From Erwinia tracheiphila (lineage in GTDB: Bacteria; Pseudomonadota; Gammaproteobacteria; Enterobacterales; Enterobacteriaceae): DNA of 64,000 bases. Every line of letters starts with the position of its first letter. Position 1 is the first letter of the stretch. Positions 18,206 through 27,950 of the stretch are shown here, one piece after another. Made by a program: the position numbers and the translations under genes. Under the pieces are notes generated by a model. It saw only the letters and a list, made by a program, of their open reading frames with translations, made no database searches and was not told the origin of the DNA. The DNA is taken from the NCBI RefSeq assembly GCF_021365465.1, contig NZ_CP089932.1, positions 248,001 through 312,000 on the forward strand, read 5' to 3'.

Positions 18206-19456
18206 TTAATGTAAACGCTGGGCACTTTTGGTCACGGCTTCCATCGCGGATTGTGGGGTTTGCTGGCCTTGCAAAACCTGCTGAAGCTGCTGTTGCAATG
18301 TATTGGAGAGGCGAGAGTAATCCGCAGTGATCGGGCGCATCAGCATGACGTCGAGTGCAGATTTGGCGGCGGCAATCAGCGGCTCCTGGCCTTTCTGCAC
18401 GACAGGATCGTCATAGGATGATTTCCAGATCGGCAGGCTCAGGCGGGCATATTTGTTTTGTACCGGCTGAGAGGTCAGGTAACGAATATATTGCCAGGAC
18501 TGGTCCGGGTGGCTGCTTGACTGGGTCACGCCCAGGCCCATCGAACCATTCATGGCCGCCACTTCACCCGGTTTTTCTGATGGTGCAGGGATAATCCCGA
18601 CCTCACCTGCTACTTTACTCTGTTTCGGGTCGTTGGCCATGTTGTACATATAGGTCCAGTTCAGGGCAAACGCCGCATCGCCATTGGAGAAGACTTTACG
18701 AACGTCTTCTTCAAGATATTCTCGTGAGTTGGGATTACTGACGCCTTTATCCAGCGTGCTTTTCATGTAATCCACAGCCTTAACGGAACCTGCATCGCTG
18801 AAGTTCAGCTTGCTGTTTTGATAAAACTGACCGCCAAAAGCGGAGACCAGCGTGGTGTAGTCACAGACCAGCGCTTCAGCCTGTGACCAGCTCCAGACCA
18901 ACGGATATTTGACGATGCCTTTTTCTTTCAGCGTTTGCGACTGTTCCATGACCTGCTGCCAGGTTTTTGGCGGCGCGGTAATCCCGGCTTTTGCCAGCAT
19001 CGCTTTGTTGTAATACAGATATTTAGTGTCGAGGATCCACGGCATGCCCCACTGCTTGTTGTTCCAGCTGACTGTGCTCCACGCCCCGTCGAAGACTTTG
19101 GCTTTTTCATCCGCAGAAATCAGGTGGCTGATATCCTTCAACATATTGAATTTACTGAATTCAGCTGGCCACATATCGTCAAACAGCACCACGTCATAAC
19201 CTTTGCTGCCGGTGCCGTGTGCCGCCACAATTTTGTCGTGCAGTGCCTCGTAAGGGACGAATTCCAGATTCACCGCGACATCCGGGTGCGCTTTTTCAAA
19301 ATCTTTGGTCATGGCGCGCACGTCACTTTCGCTGTAGGCCGCTTGCGACATAAAAAGGGCGTTAATTTGTGTTTTGGCTGATACCACGCCGGAGGCGCTC
19401 ATTGCCAGCAGGGTCAGTAAATATCCGGTAAAACGAGGAGTAAATCGGCTTGCCAT
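18206..19456 (-). CDS. Sugar-binding periplasmic protein of a CUT1 ABC transporter
   Basis: The 416-residue protein begins with a Sec signal peptide (hydrophobic YLLTLLAMSASGVVSA, cleavage expected near residue 27). The mature part is a family 1 extracellular solute-binding protein: LEFVPYEALHDKIVAAHGTG, YDVVLFDDMWPAEF and the MPWILDTKYLYYNKAML block are hallmarks of this fold. The aromatic-rich pocket suggests a sugar, but the exact ligand is not evident. It lies 210 bases after the ROK kinase gene; a hairpin in that gap may tune its expression relative to the upstream enzymes. Confidence 0.92.
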   Translation of the reverse strand: MASRFTPRFTGYLLTLLAMSASGVVSAKTQINALFMSQAAYSESDVRAMTKDFEKAHPDVAVNLEFVPYEALHDKIVAAHGTGSKGYDVVLFDDMWPAEFSKFNMLKDISHLISADEKAKVFDGAWSTVSWNNKQWGMPWILDTKYLYYNKAMLAKAGITAPPKTWQQVMEQSQTLKEKGIVKYPLVWSWSQAEALVCDYTTLVSAFGGQFYQNSKLNFSDAGSVKAVDYMKSTLDKGVSNPNSREYLEEDVRKVFSNGDAAFALNWTYMYNMANDPKQSKVAGEVGIIPAPSEKPGEVAAMNGSMGLGVTQSSSHPDQSWQYIRYLTSQPVQNKYARLSLPIWKSSYDDPVVQKGQEPLIAAAKSALDVMLMRPITADYSRLSNTLQQQLQQVLQGQQTPQSAMEAVTKSAQRLH

Positions 19457-19515
19457 ACAAATTCTCCATAATAACAGATGAAAAGCGGTTGATTAATAAA
19501 ATTGAGGCCAGAAAA

Positions 19516-19551
19516 ATGCCTGGGCCACCGTAAAGTAAATGGGCCAGGCAT
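19516..19551. repeat. Intercistronic hairpin before the sugar-binding protein gene
   Basis: ATGCCTGGGCCA (19516-19527) and TGGGCCAGGCAT (19540-19551) pair over 12 positions with one mismatch around a 12-base loop. In operons with a binding-protein gene such hairpins often mark processing or differential stability. It could also be a terminator. Confidence 0.55.
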
Positions 19552-19666
19552 GAATGAACAGCATTTTCTTATTTATAACTTACCGTTGGCGGGACCCTGT
19601 ATGTTGGCCGTACTGGCTATCCCTGGCACGCCCGCCGCGTGTCCTGGAGATATTAATTAGTTTATT

Positions 19667-20608
19667 TTACAAATTATGTTGGCGGGTTTCCCGTAGTGTT
19701 GGCAGTATCGCCGCCCCCAGTGCGCCCGCCGCGTCACCAAGAACGGATTGTTGAATATTGCGACTAACGGCATAGCCGCCAGCACGCATTAATGCATTGT
19801 CCAGCCCCGGCTGAAAAAGAGGGAGGAGTGGTGCAGCGCTACCACCTAATACGGTTACATCGGGTCGATACAATGCCAGCAGCGTATTGAGTCCTCGTCC
19901 AACATTCTCACCATACTGGTTGATTACCTGCGCTACGCGAGGCCTGGTGGTCATTAACGCTTTAAGCAGTGCAGGCGTCTGTGCATTCCACTGCAAACCT
20001 GTTATCTGTTTTTCCAGCTTTTTTTGCAGTTGCTCACGTGAGGCCAGCATTTCCCAGCATCCTTGTAAGCCGCAGTAACAGCGCGTCGGGTCTGAGGAAA
20101 CCGGAATATGCCCCGCCTCAGGATGACTGCCGTCAGCACCACGCAGCGGTTGCCCGCGATCCAGTAGTGCCACGCCAATGCCTGTACCCAGCGTCACCAT
20201 CATCATGCGTTGGCTACCGTGGCCTGCGCCAAGCTGATATTCACCTATTGCGGCCGCCACTGCATCGTTATCAATGGCGACCAGTATGCCCAGCCGTTCC
20301 CGCAATTGTTGGACCAGCGGGTAGTAGGAAAAACAGGCCAGCGTGTCATTATTTTCGATAATCTCTGTACTGTTATTTACGGGGCCACTGGCACCGATGC
20401 CGAGGCTGGACAACGAACTTTCCGCTGGTAGCAGTGAACAAATTTTATCCACTAGTGCTTCGGCTCGCCGATCCTGCGGTAGCGTGGCGAACCAGGCAGT
20501 TGGAATGCTTTCCGATGCAACTTCATGTTCGTCGCGCAGTAGTGCGATGCGGGTGCCTGTTCCACCGATATCAATACCCGCGCGAAGAAAAGCTGCAGCC
20601 TTTGTCAT
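19667..20608 (-). CDS. ROK-family sugar kinase
   Basis: This 313-residue protein is a ROK (repressor, ORF, kinase) family member without a DNA-binding domain, so a kinase. The ATP-binding motif is GIDIGGTGTRIALL, the catalytic/sugar region includes IDNDAVAAAIGEYQLG and VTLGTGIGVALL, and the zinc site EAGHIPV...CYCGLQGCWE is intact. Its start overlaps the stop of the SIS-domain gene by four bases (ATGA), so the two are translationally coupled. It probably phosphorylates the imported sugar or an intermediate derived from it; the combination with a SIS protein suggests an amino- or ketosugar, which is inference. Confidence 0.88.
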   Translation of the reverse strand: MTKAAAFLRAGIDIGGTGTRIALLRDEHEVASESIPTAWFATLPQDRRAEALVDKICSLLPAESSLSSLGIGASGPVNNSTEIIENNDTLACFSYYPLVQQLRERLGILVAIDNDAVAAAIGEYQLGAGHGSQRMMMVTLGTGIGVALLDRGQPLRGADGSHPEAGHIPVSSDPTRCYCGLQGCWEMLASREQLQKKLEKQITGLQWNAQTPALLKALMTTRPRVAQVINQYGENVGRGLNTLLALYRPDVTVLGGSAAPLLPLFQPGLDNALMRAGGYAVSRNIQQSVLGDAAGALGAAILPTLRETRQHNL

Positions 20609-21630
20609 ATTTTCACCGTGACCTTTTGTCCGTACAGAAATTCTCCCGGTACCATTCCGTTACTTCTGGCCAAGGTTACTGTGAGGTGCTGTACCCAGAG
20701 CATAGCACCTAACAAACGGATCAGTGTGGATTCCCCTGGTGTTGGCAAGAGTTGACTGCCGGAGTAAGCCACTGGTCCTATGGTGATCACTTCAGTGCCG
20801 TTGTCAGCAAGATCGCTGGCCAGCGTGGTGAGCGTAACGCCGCTGCCGTCGCCGAGCAGTAAAGCCAGCATGCCTTTGCCTGACGTTTCCATTGGGCCAT
20901 GACGAAATTCACCGCCAATAAACCCTTCCGCACTGACTTTGGACGCTTCTTTTGTAATGAGTGCGCCTGTCAAAGCCGTCGCGGCATCGGCACCCATACC
21001 GATTAGCGCCACCCGAGGTCTGGTATGGGTGAAAAGCCTGTCGGTTACTGCCTGCACCGGCTCGCGTTTTTGTATAATATCTGCGAATGTCGGTAAGCTC
21101 GATTTGATGTCTTGCAAGTATAGAGCTTCATCCTGCCCTGTGAGCGCCCAGAAAGTGCGATAGTTGGCGATCAGTGTATTCAAATAGCTTTTTGCGCTGA
21201 CCGTTGATTCGTCGCCACTCTTAAGCTCTACTAAAATGTCAGCGCGCTCTGCCAGCAAGCTTGCTGCATTATTGGTCACGCCGATCAGTGTCCTGGGTGC
21301 CGTGATATTTTCCAGCACCTTCACAATCTCACCGCTCATCCCGGACTGTGACGTCAACCACAATAACGTTTGCGATGTGACCAGCTGCGGCATATCCAGT
21401 AAGCGACCTGCATCAATGCGCCAGACAGATAAACCCAACGCAATCAACTCTCGTTCCACAGGGATCAGCGCATAATCGGACGATCCCATACCGGCCAGTA
21501 TGATGCGATCAAACTGCTGGAGCGGGAGCGCTTTCAGTGCATCCGGCAGAGTATAATCCAGTTGATCGGTCAGTGAACTGACCTGCTGAACCAACTCTTT
21601 TTCGTAAGCACTAAAATTGATCGCGGTCAT
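20605..21630 (-). CDS. SIS-domain sugar-phosphate isomerase/deaminase-like protein
   Basis: The 341-residue protein has two SIS domains like the isomerase half of GlmS and like AgaS/FrlB enzymes. Key pieces are ILAGMGSSDYA (phosphate loop of domain 1), TSQSGMSGEIVKVLE, RVALIGMGADAATALTGALI (domain 2) and KEASKVSAEGFIGGEFRHGP, containing the E-F-R-H-G-P signature. No glutaminase domain is present. Likely action is isomerisation, deamination or deglycation of a phosphorylated amino sugar. It is the first gene of the operon, divergent from a DeoR-type regulator, with operator-like palindromes upstream. Confidence 0.87.
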   Translation of the reverse strand: MTAINFSAYEKELVQQVSSLTDQLDYTLPDALKALPLQQFDRIILAGMGSSDYALIPVERELIALGLSVWRIDAGRLLDMPQLVTSQTLLWLTSQSGMSGEIVKVLENITAPRTLIGVTNNAASLLAERADILVELKSGDESTVSAKSYLNTLIANYRTFWALTGQDEALYLQDIKSSLPTFADIIQKREPVQAVTDRLFTHTRPRVALIGMGADAATALTGALITKEASKVSAEGFIGGEFRHGPMETSGKGMLALLLGDGSGVTLTTLASDLADNGTEVITIGPVAYSGSQLLPTPGESTLIRLLGAMLWVQHLTVTLARSNGMVPGEFLYGQKVTVKI

Positions 21631-21680
21631 GGAGCCTGTTCTTCTAAAGGTTAAATATTACTGATGTGTTTAACATACTA

Positions 21681-21696
21681 TGCACGAATTCGTGCA
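21681..21696. promoter_or_regulatory. Perfect 16-bp palindrome, candidate operator 1
   Basis: TGCACGAATTCGTGCA is a perfect palindrome located 50 bases upstream of the SIS gene start. It is a likely binding site of the divergent DeoR-family regulator. TGTGCA/TTCGTG half-sites recur between it and the regulator gene, for example near 21709 and 21731. Confidence 0.65.
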
Positions 21697-21783
21697 GTCA
21701 ATACTCTTTTTCGTGTAATGCTGCATTTTTTGTGCAAAAAAGATGTGGTTAAGATGACATAAACTTTAGTGTAGGTCAGTATG

Positions 21784-21799
21784 TGCATGAAAGTGTGCA
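21784..21799. promoter_or_regulatory. Imperfect 16-bp palindrome, candidate operator 2
   Basis: TGCATGAAAGTGTGCA shares 12 of 16 positions with operator 1 and the same TGCA-N8-TGCA frame. It starts 103 bases further on, about ten helical turns, and 25 bases before the regulator start. Such spacing would suit autoregulation with DNA looping. Confidence 0.5.
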
Positions 21800-21823
21800 G
21801 CTACGGACGATAAGGAAGGCAAA

Positions 21824-22600
21824 ATGACAGCGGCGCAACGTCGAGAAAGAATTGTGGAAATGCTCACAGAAAAAGGCTATTTGAACGCAGTAGAACTTTC
21901 AGAAATCTTCGGTGTGGATAGTTCAACCATCCGTCGCGACCTTTCATTACTGGAGAAGTCAGGCAAGGTGTTAAGGACGCACGGCGGATTACTTCCTGCC
22001 GAAGCACCGCACGCATATGACACGCCTTACTACATTCGCCTCGAAATGAATACCTCAGCGAAAACCGTCATCGCTGAGTATGCTGCTAGCCTGGTGCAGG
22101 ATGGTCAGTCACTGATCCTTGATAATGGTTCCACCGTTTATGCTCTGGCGCTTGCCCTGAAAGATAAAAAGAATCTGACCGTTGTAACCAATGACATTTA
22201 TTGTGCAATGGCGCTGGGACAGCATCCAGGCATTACCGTGCATGTGGCTGGCGGACTTATGCTGGATAAGGTTTATACCTTGGTGGGTCAGGAGACGGTA
22301 GATAAAATAAACAGTATTCACGTTGACTGGGCTTTTCTTGGCTCAGAGGGTGTACATTTTGAAAATGGTATTACCAATATCAATACGATTGAAATTCCCG
22401 TGAAGCAAGCGATGATCCGGTCAGCGGATAAAACAGTGGTATTGGCAGACAGCAGTAAAATTGGCTATCGCGCGCTTGCCCATGTTTGTCCGCTGGATGA
22501 TATCAGCATGATTATTACTGAATCTTCGCCGGGCCTTAAGCAACGTGCAAAATATGGTGCAAAGATGGTGGTGGTCGAACCGGGAACAAAGCAGCGCTGA
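21824..22600 (+). CDS. DeoR-family transcriptional regulator of the sugar locus
   Basis: The 258-residue protein has the N-terminal DeoR winged helix (RRERIVEML, VELSEIFGVDSSTIRRDL, VLRTHGGLL) and a C-terminal DeoR sensor domain of the ISOCOT fold (LILDNGSTVYALALAL, TVVTNDIYCAMAL, VHVAGGLM, DWAFLGSEGV, VLADSSKIGYRA). These regulators normally repress and respond to a phosphorylated sugar. It is transcribed away from the SIS-ROK-ABC operon, and the palindromes between them suggest it controls both directions. AGGAAGG provides the ribosome site. Confidence 0.9.
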   Translation: MTAAQRRERIVEMLTEKGYLNAVELSEIFGVDSSTIRRDLSLLEKSGKVLRTHGGLLPAEAPHAYDTPYYIRLEMNTSAKTVIAEYAASLVQDGQSLILDNGSTVYALALALKDKKNLTVVTNDIYCAMALGQHPGITVHVAGGLMLDKVYTLVGQETVDKINSIHVDWAFLGSEGVHFENGITNINTIEIPVKQAMIRSADKTVVLADSSKIGYRALAHVCPLDDISMIITESSPGLKQRAKYGAKMVVVEPGTKQR

Positions 22601-22676
22601 GGCCTTATCAAGCCTGACTTCAGTGCTTACGTTAAACACGCTTCAGTGATCGACAGCACGAAAGTGCCCGCCAAAT

Positions 22677-23324
22677 TTAGTGGTGCAGCATCTCTTCGAC
22701 GATTTGCGCTTTACTCAGTGCCCATGGATAAAACGTTGGCCAGTTGTCCATTTCACCCAGCAAGGCTTGCTGTGACGTGTTGCCAAAAAAGATGTGAAAA
22801 TGCGCGGACTTACGCGGCGCGATAGTGTGATCGCTAAACTGCACATAAGCAGGTGCTTTTGACTGTTTATCCCGGCATTCGAACAGGTAGCGGACGCCTT
22901 TTTTGCCGGAAACATAGGTCAGAATTTTAAAGCCAATGTAGTCATAGTGGCAGGCGCTAACGTTATCGCCGCGGTGGAATTCAATCACGTTGTTTTCGAT
23001 GCTAATCATATCCACATCGGTTGCATATCCTTTTTTGTAGTACGCCCGGTATTCCTCAAGCGTTTTTTCTCCCTCTTGTGCTTTGTGCTGCAGCACGGTA
23101 TCCAGATCGCCTCTTAATAAATAGGGATTAAGTGATTGCCAGACACCATCCCAGTCGCTTAACTGACGATCTTTGACGTTGCTGTCGTCGAAAATCCCCT
23201 CGCTTTCCTGCCGCTCAATGTCAGAGAGCGGCGCACCGTGGTGGTGTCCTCCGTGTGCAAAGGTGCCTGCACTAACCAGACTGAGGGTGATGCCAAACGC
23301 GACAGCCGATACGTTCCTTAACAT
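22677..23324 (-). CDS. zinT: ZinT, periplasmic zinc-binding protein
   Basis: The 215-residue protein starts with a signal peptide ([19 protein letters not shown]) followed immediately by the histidine-rich metal-capture segment HGGHHHG. The lipocalin-like YodA/ZinT domain shows [40 protein letters not shown] and the conserved HFHIFFGN histidines, with WPTFYP near the end. ZinT binds Zn (and Cd) in the periplasm and helps ZnuA under zinc starvation. A Zur-type operator lies 33 bases upstream. The ORF is intact. Confidence 0.95.
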   Translation of the reverse strand: MLRNVSAVAFGITLSLVSAGTFAHGGHHHGAPLSDIERQESEGIFDDSNVKDRQLSDWDGVWQSLNPYLLRGDLDTVLQHKAQEGEKTLEEYRAYYKKGYATDVDMISIENNVIEFHRGDNVSACHYDYIGFKILTYVSGKKGVRYLFECRDKQSKAPAYVQFSDHTIAPRKSAHFHIFFGNTSQQALLGEMDNWPTFYPWALSKAQIVEEMLHH

Positions 23325-23356
23325 TTTCTCACCTGTGAAATGATTTGCTAAATTAT

Positions 23357-23380
23357 GAAATGTTATAACATGTCATTTTC
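23357..23380 (-). promoter_or_regulatory. Zur box controlling zinT
   Basis: GAAATGTTATAACATGTCATTTTC closely follows the Zur consensus (GAAATGTTATA-N-TATAACATTTC) with its ATGTTATAACAT core. It fits zinc-repressed expression of zinT, as in E. coli. Confidence 0.8.
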
Positions 23381-23506
23381 ATGATATAAAGCATTTCATC
23401 AGGCTTATTCGTCGGCAATAAAATTATTCAGACGCGCGATAACTGTCGCAGCAATGGCTGAAAATACACTAAGCTGCCTTTTTTGATCAGAAAAGTGAGC
23501 TTGCCA

Positions 23507-25270
23507 TGCTGTATCGCCGCCTTGAGCGGTTTATCAACATTTTTCAGGATGTGCCTGGCAAGTATCCCACCTAATCGTGTCTGGGCTTTTTATGTTTATT
23601 ATTTGCGTCAGGTGAGGCAAAGTTTCGCTATCTTACTGGTCGTTGGTTTCATTTCGTCGCTGATAGAAGTAGCGCTGTTCCGCTATTTCAGCACCATTAG
23701 TGATATGGTAAACAGCACTCCTTCTGACTGTTTTTTAGCGAGCATGCCAGTGATCTGCGCTGGATGGCCGTGGTGGCATTACTTTTGCGTCCGGTTTTTA
23801 TCGGGCTGCATAATTTGCTGGTTCACCGGGAGATTAACCCCGGTATGACCAGCATGATTCGCTGACAGAATCATAACTATGTCCTGCGGCAAAGCCTGAA
23901 TTTTTTCTAGAGCGATTTTGCCGGACGCATTGCCCAGCGCATCATGCAAACGGGTAACGCGCTTTGTGATTCAGCGGTACAGGCGGTGGATGCACTGTGG
24001 TACGTGCTGATTTACGCCATTACCTCATTAGTGTTGTCTGCTGAAGCGGACTGGCGGCTGATGATCCCGTTACTGTTATGGATCGTCGGATATGTCTTCA
24101 GCTTGCGATACTTTGTAACATGCGTAAAATCCCGTTCTGTTGTGCCCTCTGACGCCCGTTCAAAGCTAATGGGTATCATCGTTGATGGTTACACCAACAT
24201 CACCACCCTCAAATTGTTTGCACACAGCGATCTGGAGCGTGCGTATGCGCGTCAGGCCATCAACGATCAGACCATGAAAACCTGCGAGTAGAGAGGCATG
24301 GCCACCAGAATGGATGGTCGTCATTACCACACTTAACGGAATGCTGATTGTGTCAACGACCGGGCTGGTGCTGTGGCTTTGGATGCAATCGCTGATAAGC
24401 GTGGGGCCATTGCGCTGGCAACGGGCCTGGTGATCCGCATTGTTAACATGTCCGGCTGGATTATGTGGGTGGTGAATGGCATTTTCGAAAATATCGGCAT
24501 GGTGCAGGACGGGTTAAAACGATTGCCCAACTGCTGGCGGTCACGGATGAGCCTCATGCCAGCGCATTGCAGGTTCGTCGCGGTGAAATCTGTTATGAAC
24601 AGGTGAATTTCAACTACGGGCGGGGGCGGCGCGTGATTGACAACCTGCAATTGAGCATCGGCGCGGGTGAGAAAATTGGGCTGATTGGCCCCTCTGGCGC
24701 GGGAAAATCCACGCTGGTGAATTTATTGCTGCGTCTGTATGACCTGAATGGCGGACGAATCACCATTGACGCGCAGGACATTGCACACGTAAGACCAGGA
24801 GAGTCTGTGTGCACAAATTGGCCTGGTCACCCAGGATATTTTACTGTTACATCGTTCAATTCGTGACAATTTGCTGTATGTCCGTCCCGATGCAACTGAA
24901 GGCGAGTTGCAACAGGCGATTCACCGGGCCAGAGCCGATGAGTTTATCCCGATGCTTTCCGATGGTAAAGGCCGACAGGGCCCTGGTGTCCATGTTGGTG
25001 AACGAGGCGTGAAGTTGTCAGGCGGGCAGAGACAGCGTATTGCTATCGCCAGGGTGCTGCTAAAAGATGCACCGATCCTGATTATGGATGAGGCAACGTC
25101 AGCGCTGGATTCTGAAGTGGAAGCGGCTATTCAGGAGGGTCTTGAAACGTTGATGAATGGTAAGACGGTGATTGCCATTACGCACCGCTTATCGACCATT
25201 ACCAGAATGGGCTGGCTGGTGGTGTTGCAGCAGGGGGAAAATCGCTGAAATGGGAAAGCATGTGGAGTGA
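23507..25270 (+). pseudogene. ABC exporter (membrane plus ATPase fusion), heavily decayed
   Basis: The frame begins MLYRRLERFINIFQDVPGKY and would encode an approximately 600-residue half-size exporter of the MsbA/COG1132 type. At least half a dozen frameshifts and stops split it. Recognisable parts are FAGRIAQRIMQTGNALCDSA, DARSKLMGIIVDGYTNITTL, Walker A GLIGPSGAGKSTLVNL near 24690, the signature LSGGQRQRIAIARVLL near 25015 and Walker B IMDEATSALDSE. There is no peptidase C39 domain, so it is not a microcin exporter. The decay agrees with general genome erosion in this region. Confidence 0.87.
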
Positions 25271-25335
25271 CTGGCTAAAGGCAGGCTGTATGCTCGTCTG
25301 TGGCGGCATCAGACCGGAGGTTTTGTCGGCGAGGT

Positions 25336-26478
25336 TTAAACCCCTCGCCGGTAGGGCAAATCGTTCCGCGCGTCTTCAATCCAGGCGCGCACGCTTTCCC
25401 GTTCCTGCTGCAAAAAATCCGCTACCGCAGCGTGCAGTCCGGCGTGACGCAGGCAGTGCCATGAGTGCGTCAGCGTGGGTTCAAAACCGCGTATCAGCTT
25501 GTGCTCGCCCTGGGCACCAGCATCAAATCGTTGCAGGCGATGGGCAATGGCATAATCTATCCCCTGCCAGAAACAGGTTTCAAAATGTAGTCGGTTAAAT
25601 TCTGCCAGGCATCCCCAGTAGCGGCCATAAAGTGTCGTGCCGTCCACCAGGCTGAACGCCATCGCGACGGAGAGGCCATTTTGCGAAACCAGCACGACGC
25701 GGATGGCTTCAGGCATTTTCTCACTGAGCAGGCTGAAAAACTGCCTTGTCAGATAAGGATACTGACCGCGCACGGCGTAGGTGTTGGCATAACAGGCATA
25801 AACAAAATCCCAGTCAGACTCGTGCAGCTGATCGCCAGCAAGCCATTCAAATTCAACACCGCTATCGGCAACCAGTGTGCGTTCTTTACGGATCTGCTTA
25901 CGTTTACGTGACATCAACGAATCAAGAAAATCCTGGAAGTCCCGATACCCGGGATTCTGCCAGTGATACTGACAGCCAGTGCGGTGAAGCCAGCGGGGAT
26001 CTTTTGCCAACAACGACGCAGTTTGTGCATCACCGAAGTTGATGTGTCCGCTGCACAACCGATTTTTTTCAAGAAATGTTGGGATATGCTGCAACAGTTT
26101 TTCCGCAGCGGATGCATCGCCAAGTAAACGTGCGCCAGTCACCGGACTGAATGGCACTGCGGAAAGCCATTTAGGATAGTAGGGCAGACCAGCACGCTGG
26201 CATGCATCTGCCCATGCGTGATCAAAGACATACTCGCCTCTTGAATGGAATTTACGGTATCCGGGCAAAGCTGCACAAATCTTGCCCTCCTCAAGCCAAA
26301 GCAGGTGTTCGGGCTGCCAGCCCGTTTCTTCACCCAGGCCGCCGCTTTCTTCGAGGGTGCTGAGAAAAGCGTGACGCAAAAAAGGCCCATCGTCAGGCAA
26401 GAGGGCATCCCACCGTGCGGCGGGGATCGCGTTGAGTTGTGTCAGAAAGCTTAATGACATTGATGCGTTCGTCTTCAT
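25336..26478 (-). CDS. GNAT-fold protein of the COG3146/DUF482 family (peptidogalycan biosynthesis-type)
   Basis: The 380-residue protein belongs to the conserved family often labelled peptidogalycan biosynthesis or GNAT N-acetyltransferase. Landmarks are WDALLPDDGPFLRHAFLSTLE at the start, a WAEA/FDHAWADA-like block, FSPVTGARLL, HWQNPGYRDFQDFLDSL followed by RKRKQIRKER, and the FYGRYWG-like segment LYGRYWGCLAEFNRLHFETC. No signal peptide is evident. Function is not established; family members resemble FemAB-type aminoacyl transferases. The protein is full length compared with relatives of about 380 residues. Confidence 0.75.
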   Translation of the reverse strand: MKTNASMSLSFLTQLNAIPAARWDALLPDDGPFLRHAFLSTLEESGGLGEETGWQPEHLLWLEEGKICAALPGYRKFHSRGEYVFDHAWADACQRAGLPYYPKWLSAVPFSPVTGARLLGDASAAEKLLQHIPTFLEKNRLCSGHINFGDAQTASLLAKDPRWLHRTGCQYHWQNPGYRDFQDFLDSLMSRKRKQIRKERTLVADSGVEFEWLAGDQLHESDWDFVYACYANTYAVRGQYPYLTRQFFSLLSEKMPEAIRVVLVSQNGLSVAMAFSLVDGTTLYGRYWGCLAEFNRLHFETCFWQGIDYAIAHRLQRFDAGAQGEHKLIRGFEPTLTHSWHCLRHAGLHAAVADFLQQERESVRAWIEDARNDLPYRRGV

Positions 26479-26979
26479 TGCCTGTTGTTAAAGTGACGTT
26501 TTTGCTGGTGAAGATCAATGCTGTGTTCCGCGACAGTTGGTGGCGATGAAGAATGCCTGACTGCCTTATGGGGAAAACTGACGGTATGACCTCGCACACA
26601 TCTAAGTTGTAACACGCCTGCCGTAAGGCGATTATTTTCGGCGCTATCTGGCAAAGAGTAGCGTAACACGCTGTTTTAGTCTCATTCTGTAACCCGCCTC
26701 AGCGCATCGTTAGCGGAGCGCGGAATAATGCCGGATCGCGCCGCTCACGCTACGCGTTTTATAAACGAGGGTGATTACACACATCATATTGAGACCCAAC
26801 AATGAATCCTGTCTGCCGAAATTATCTGTTTGAACTATTTCAAACCTTTTTATAACATGTATTTAACGAATTTGATAAGTGACGGTATTAGTTGCATATT
26901 AGCGTTTCATTGATTAGTGACAACATGCAAAAAATGGATAGTGATTCTGGTTAATAGCGTCACAGGTGGGAGAGAAAAC
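26479..26979. other. Gene-free spacer upstream of the AraC-type regulator
   Basis: No gene, RNA or clear repeat is recognised in these 500 bases. Composition shifts from mixed to AT-rich toward the regulator, where its promoter should lie. Confidence 0.5.
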
Positions 26980-27312
26980 ATGAAAGGTGAAATTGTCGAT
27001 GTCATTATCGACTGGATTGAACAGCATCTGGATGATGGCCTGAATATTGAAGCGGTTGCCGCCCGTTCTGGCTACTCAAAATGGCATCTTCAGCGTGCAT
27101 TTAAAGAAAAGAAAGGAATAACCCTTGGATCATTCATCCGCTGCCGTCGTATGGATGAGGCCGCGAAGAATCTGGTGAATTCTCGTAAAACTATCATGGC
27201 CATTTCAATGGACCTCGGTTTTTCCTCGCAGCAATGTTTTCAGCGCGTGTTTAAAAAACATTTCAACCTTACGCCTAAAGACTATCGTAATCAGTACCGC
27301 GAATTACGTTAA
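26980..27312 (+). CDS. Small AraC-family activator of the SoxS/MarA/RamA type
   Basis: The start at 26980, behind GGTGGGAGAG, gives 110 residues, the size of a stand-alone AraC DNA-binding domain like SoxS (107). The first helix-turn-helix region reads IEAVAARSGYSKWHLQRAFK, almost the same as MarA (SGYSKWHLQRMFK), and the second AISMDLGFSSQQCFQRVFKK. There is no effector-binding domain, so activity would be controlled by protein level. Members activate stress, efflux and solvent-tolerance genes. Which of soxS, ramA or another paralogue it corresponds to is unclear; no soxR lies next to it. Confidence 0.85.
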   Translation: MKGEIVDVIIDWIEQHLDDGLNIEAVAARSGYSKWHLQRAFKEKKGITLGSFIRCRRMDEAAKNLVNSRKTIMAISMDLGFSSQQCFQRVFKKHFNLTPKDYRNQYRELR

Positions 27313-27443
27313 ACTCATACAGACGGCAATCCCCGTGTTGGGATGTCGCCGGGTTAAATTCCTGTTCTGTTATGCTCCATAATGCAAAATTTAACCTTTC
27401 ATCAGGTATACTCACTGTCCTGTTAATCTGTTGACTGAATGTT

Positions 27444-27950
27444 ATGGAACGTTTCACTGAAAATCTTATTTATGCCTCGCGCTGGCTGCTGGCTCCAGTT
27501 TATCTGGGATTGTCGCTTGGACTGTTTGCGTTAATGATCAAGTTTTTCCAGGAGGCCGTGCATCTGCTGCCAAACGTGCTGACCATGGCGGAGAACGATT
27601 TGGTCCTGGTTCTGCTATCAATGATTGACCTGACGCTGGTTGGTGGCCTGCTGGTCATGGTGATGTTTTCTGGCTATGAAAATTTTGTCTCCAGACTGGA
27701 TATCCCGGAAAAAAGAGAAAAGCTGACCTGGCTTGGAAAAATGGACTCCAGCTCGCTGAAAAATAAAGTCGCTGCATCCATTGTAGCTATCTCTTCCATT
27801 CATTTGCTGCGCGTATTTATGGATGCAAAAAATATCCCTGATAACAAATTGATGTGGTATGTGATTATTCACCTCACCTTTGTTTTGTCCGCCTTTGTGA
27901 TGGGATATCTGGACAGCATGTCTCGCCGCGAAAAATACAATCAGGGTTGA
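27444..27950 (+). CDS. yqhA: YqhA, UPF0114 inner-membrane protein
   Basis: The 168-residue protein matches E. coli YqhA (164 residues) of family UPF0114. It has three to four membrane segments: [40 protein letters not shown], and a C-terminal helix around [20 protein letters not shown]. The [11 protein letters not shown] loop and [20 protein letters not shown] segment are characteristic. Its biochemical role is unknown. It stands alone. Confidence 0.9.
   Translation: MERFTENLIYASRWLLAPVYLGLSLGLFALMIKFFQEAVHLLPNVLTMAENDLVLVLLSMIDLTLVGGLLVMVMFSGYENFVSRLDIPEKREKLTWLGKMDSSSLKNKVAASIVAISSIHLLRVFMDAKNIPDNKLMWYVIIHLTFVLSAFVMGYLDSMSRREKYNQG

Noticed and set aside
23507..25270. ABC exporter remnant as the secretion partner of the microcin-like gene
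   Set aside because: It lacks a C39 peptidase domain, is 17 kb away, and is itself destroyed.
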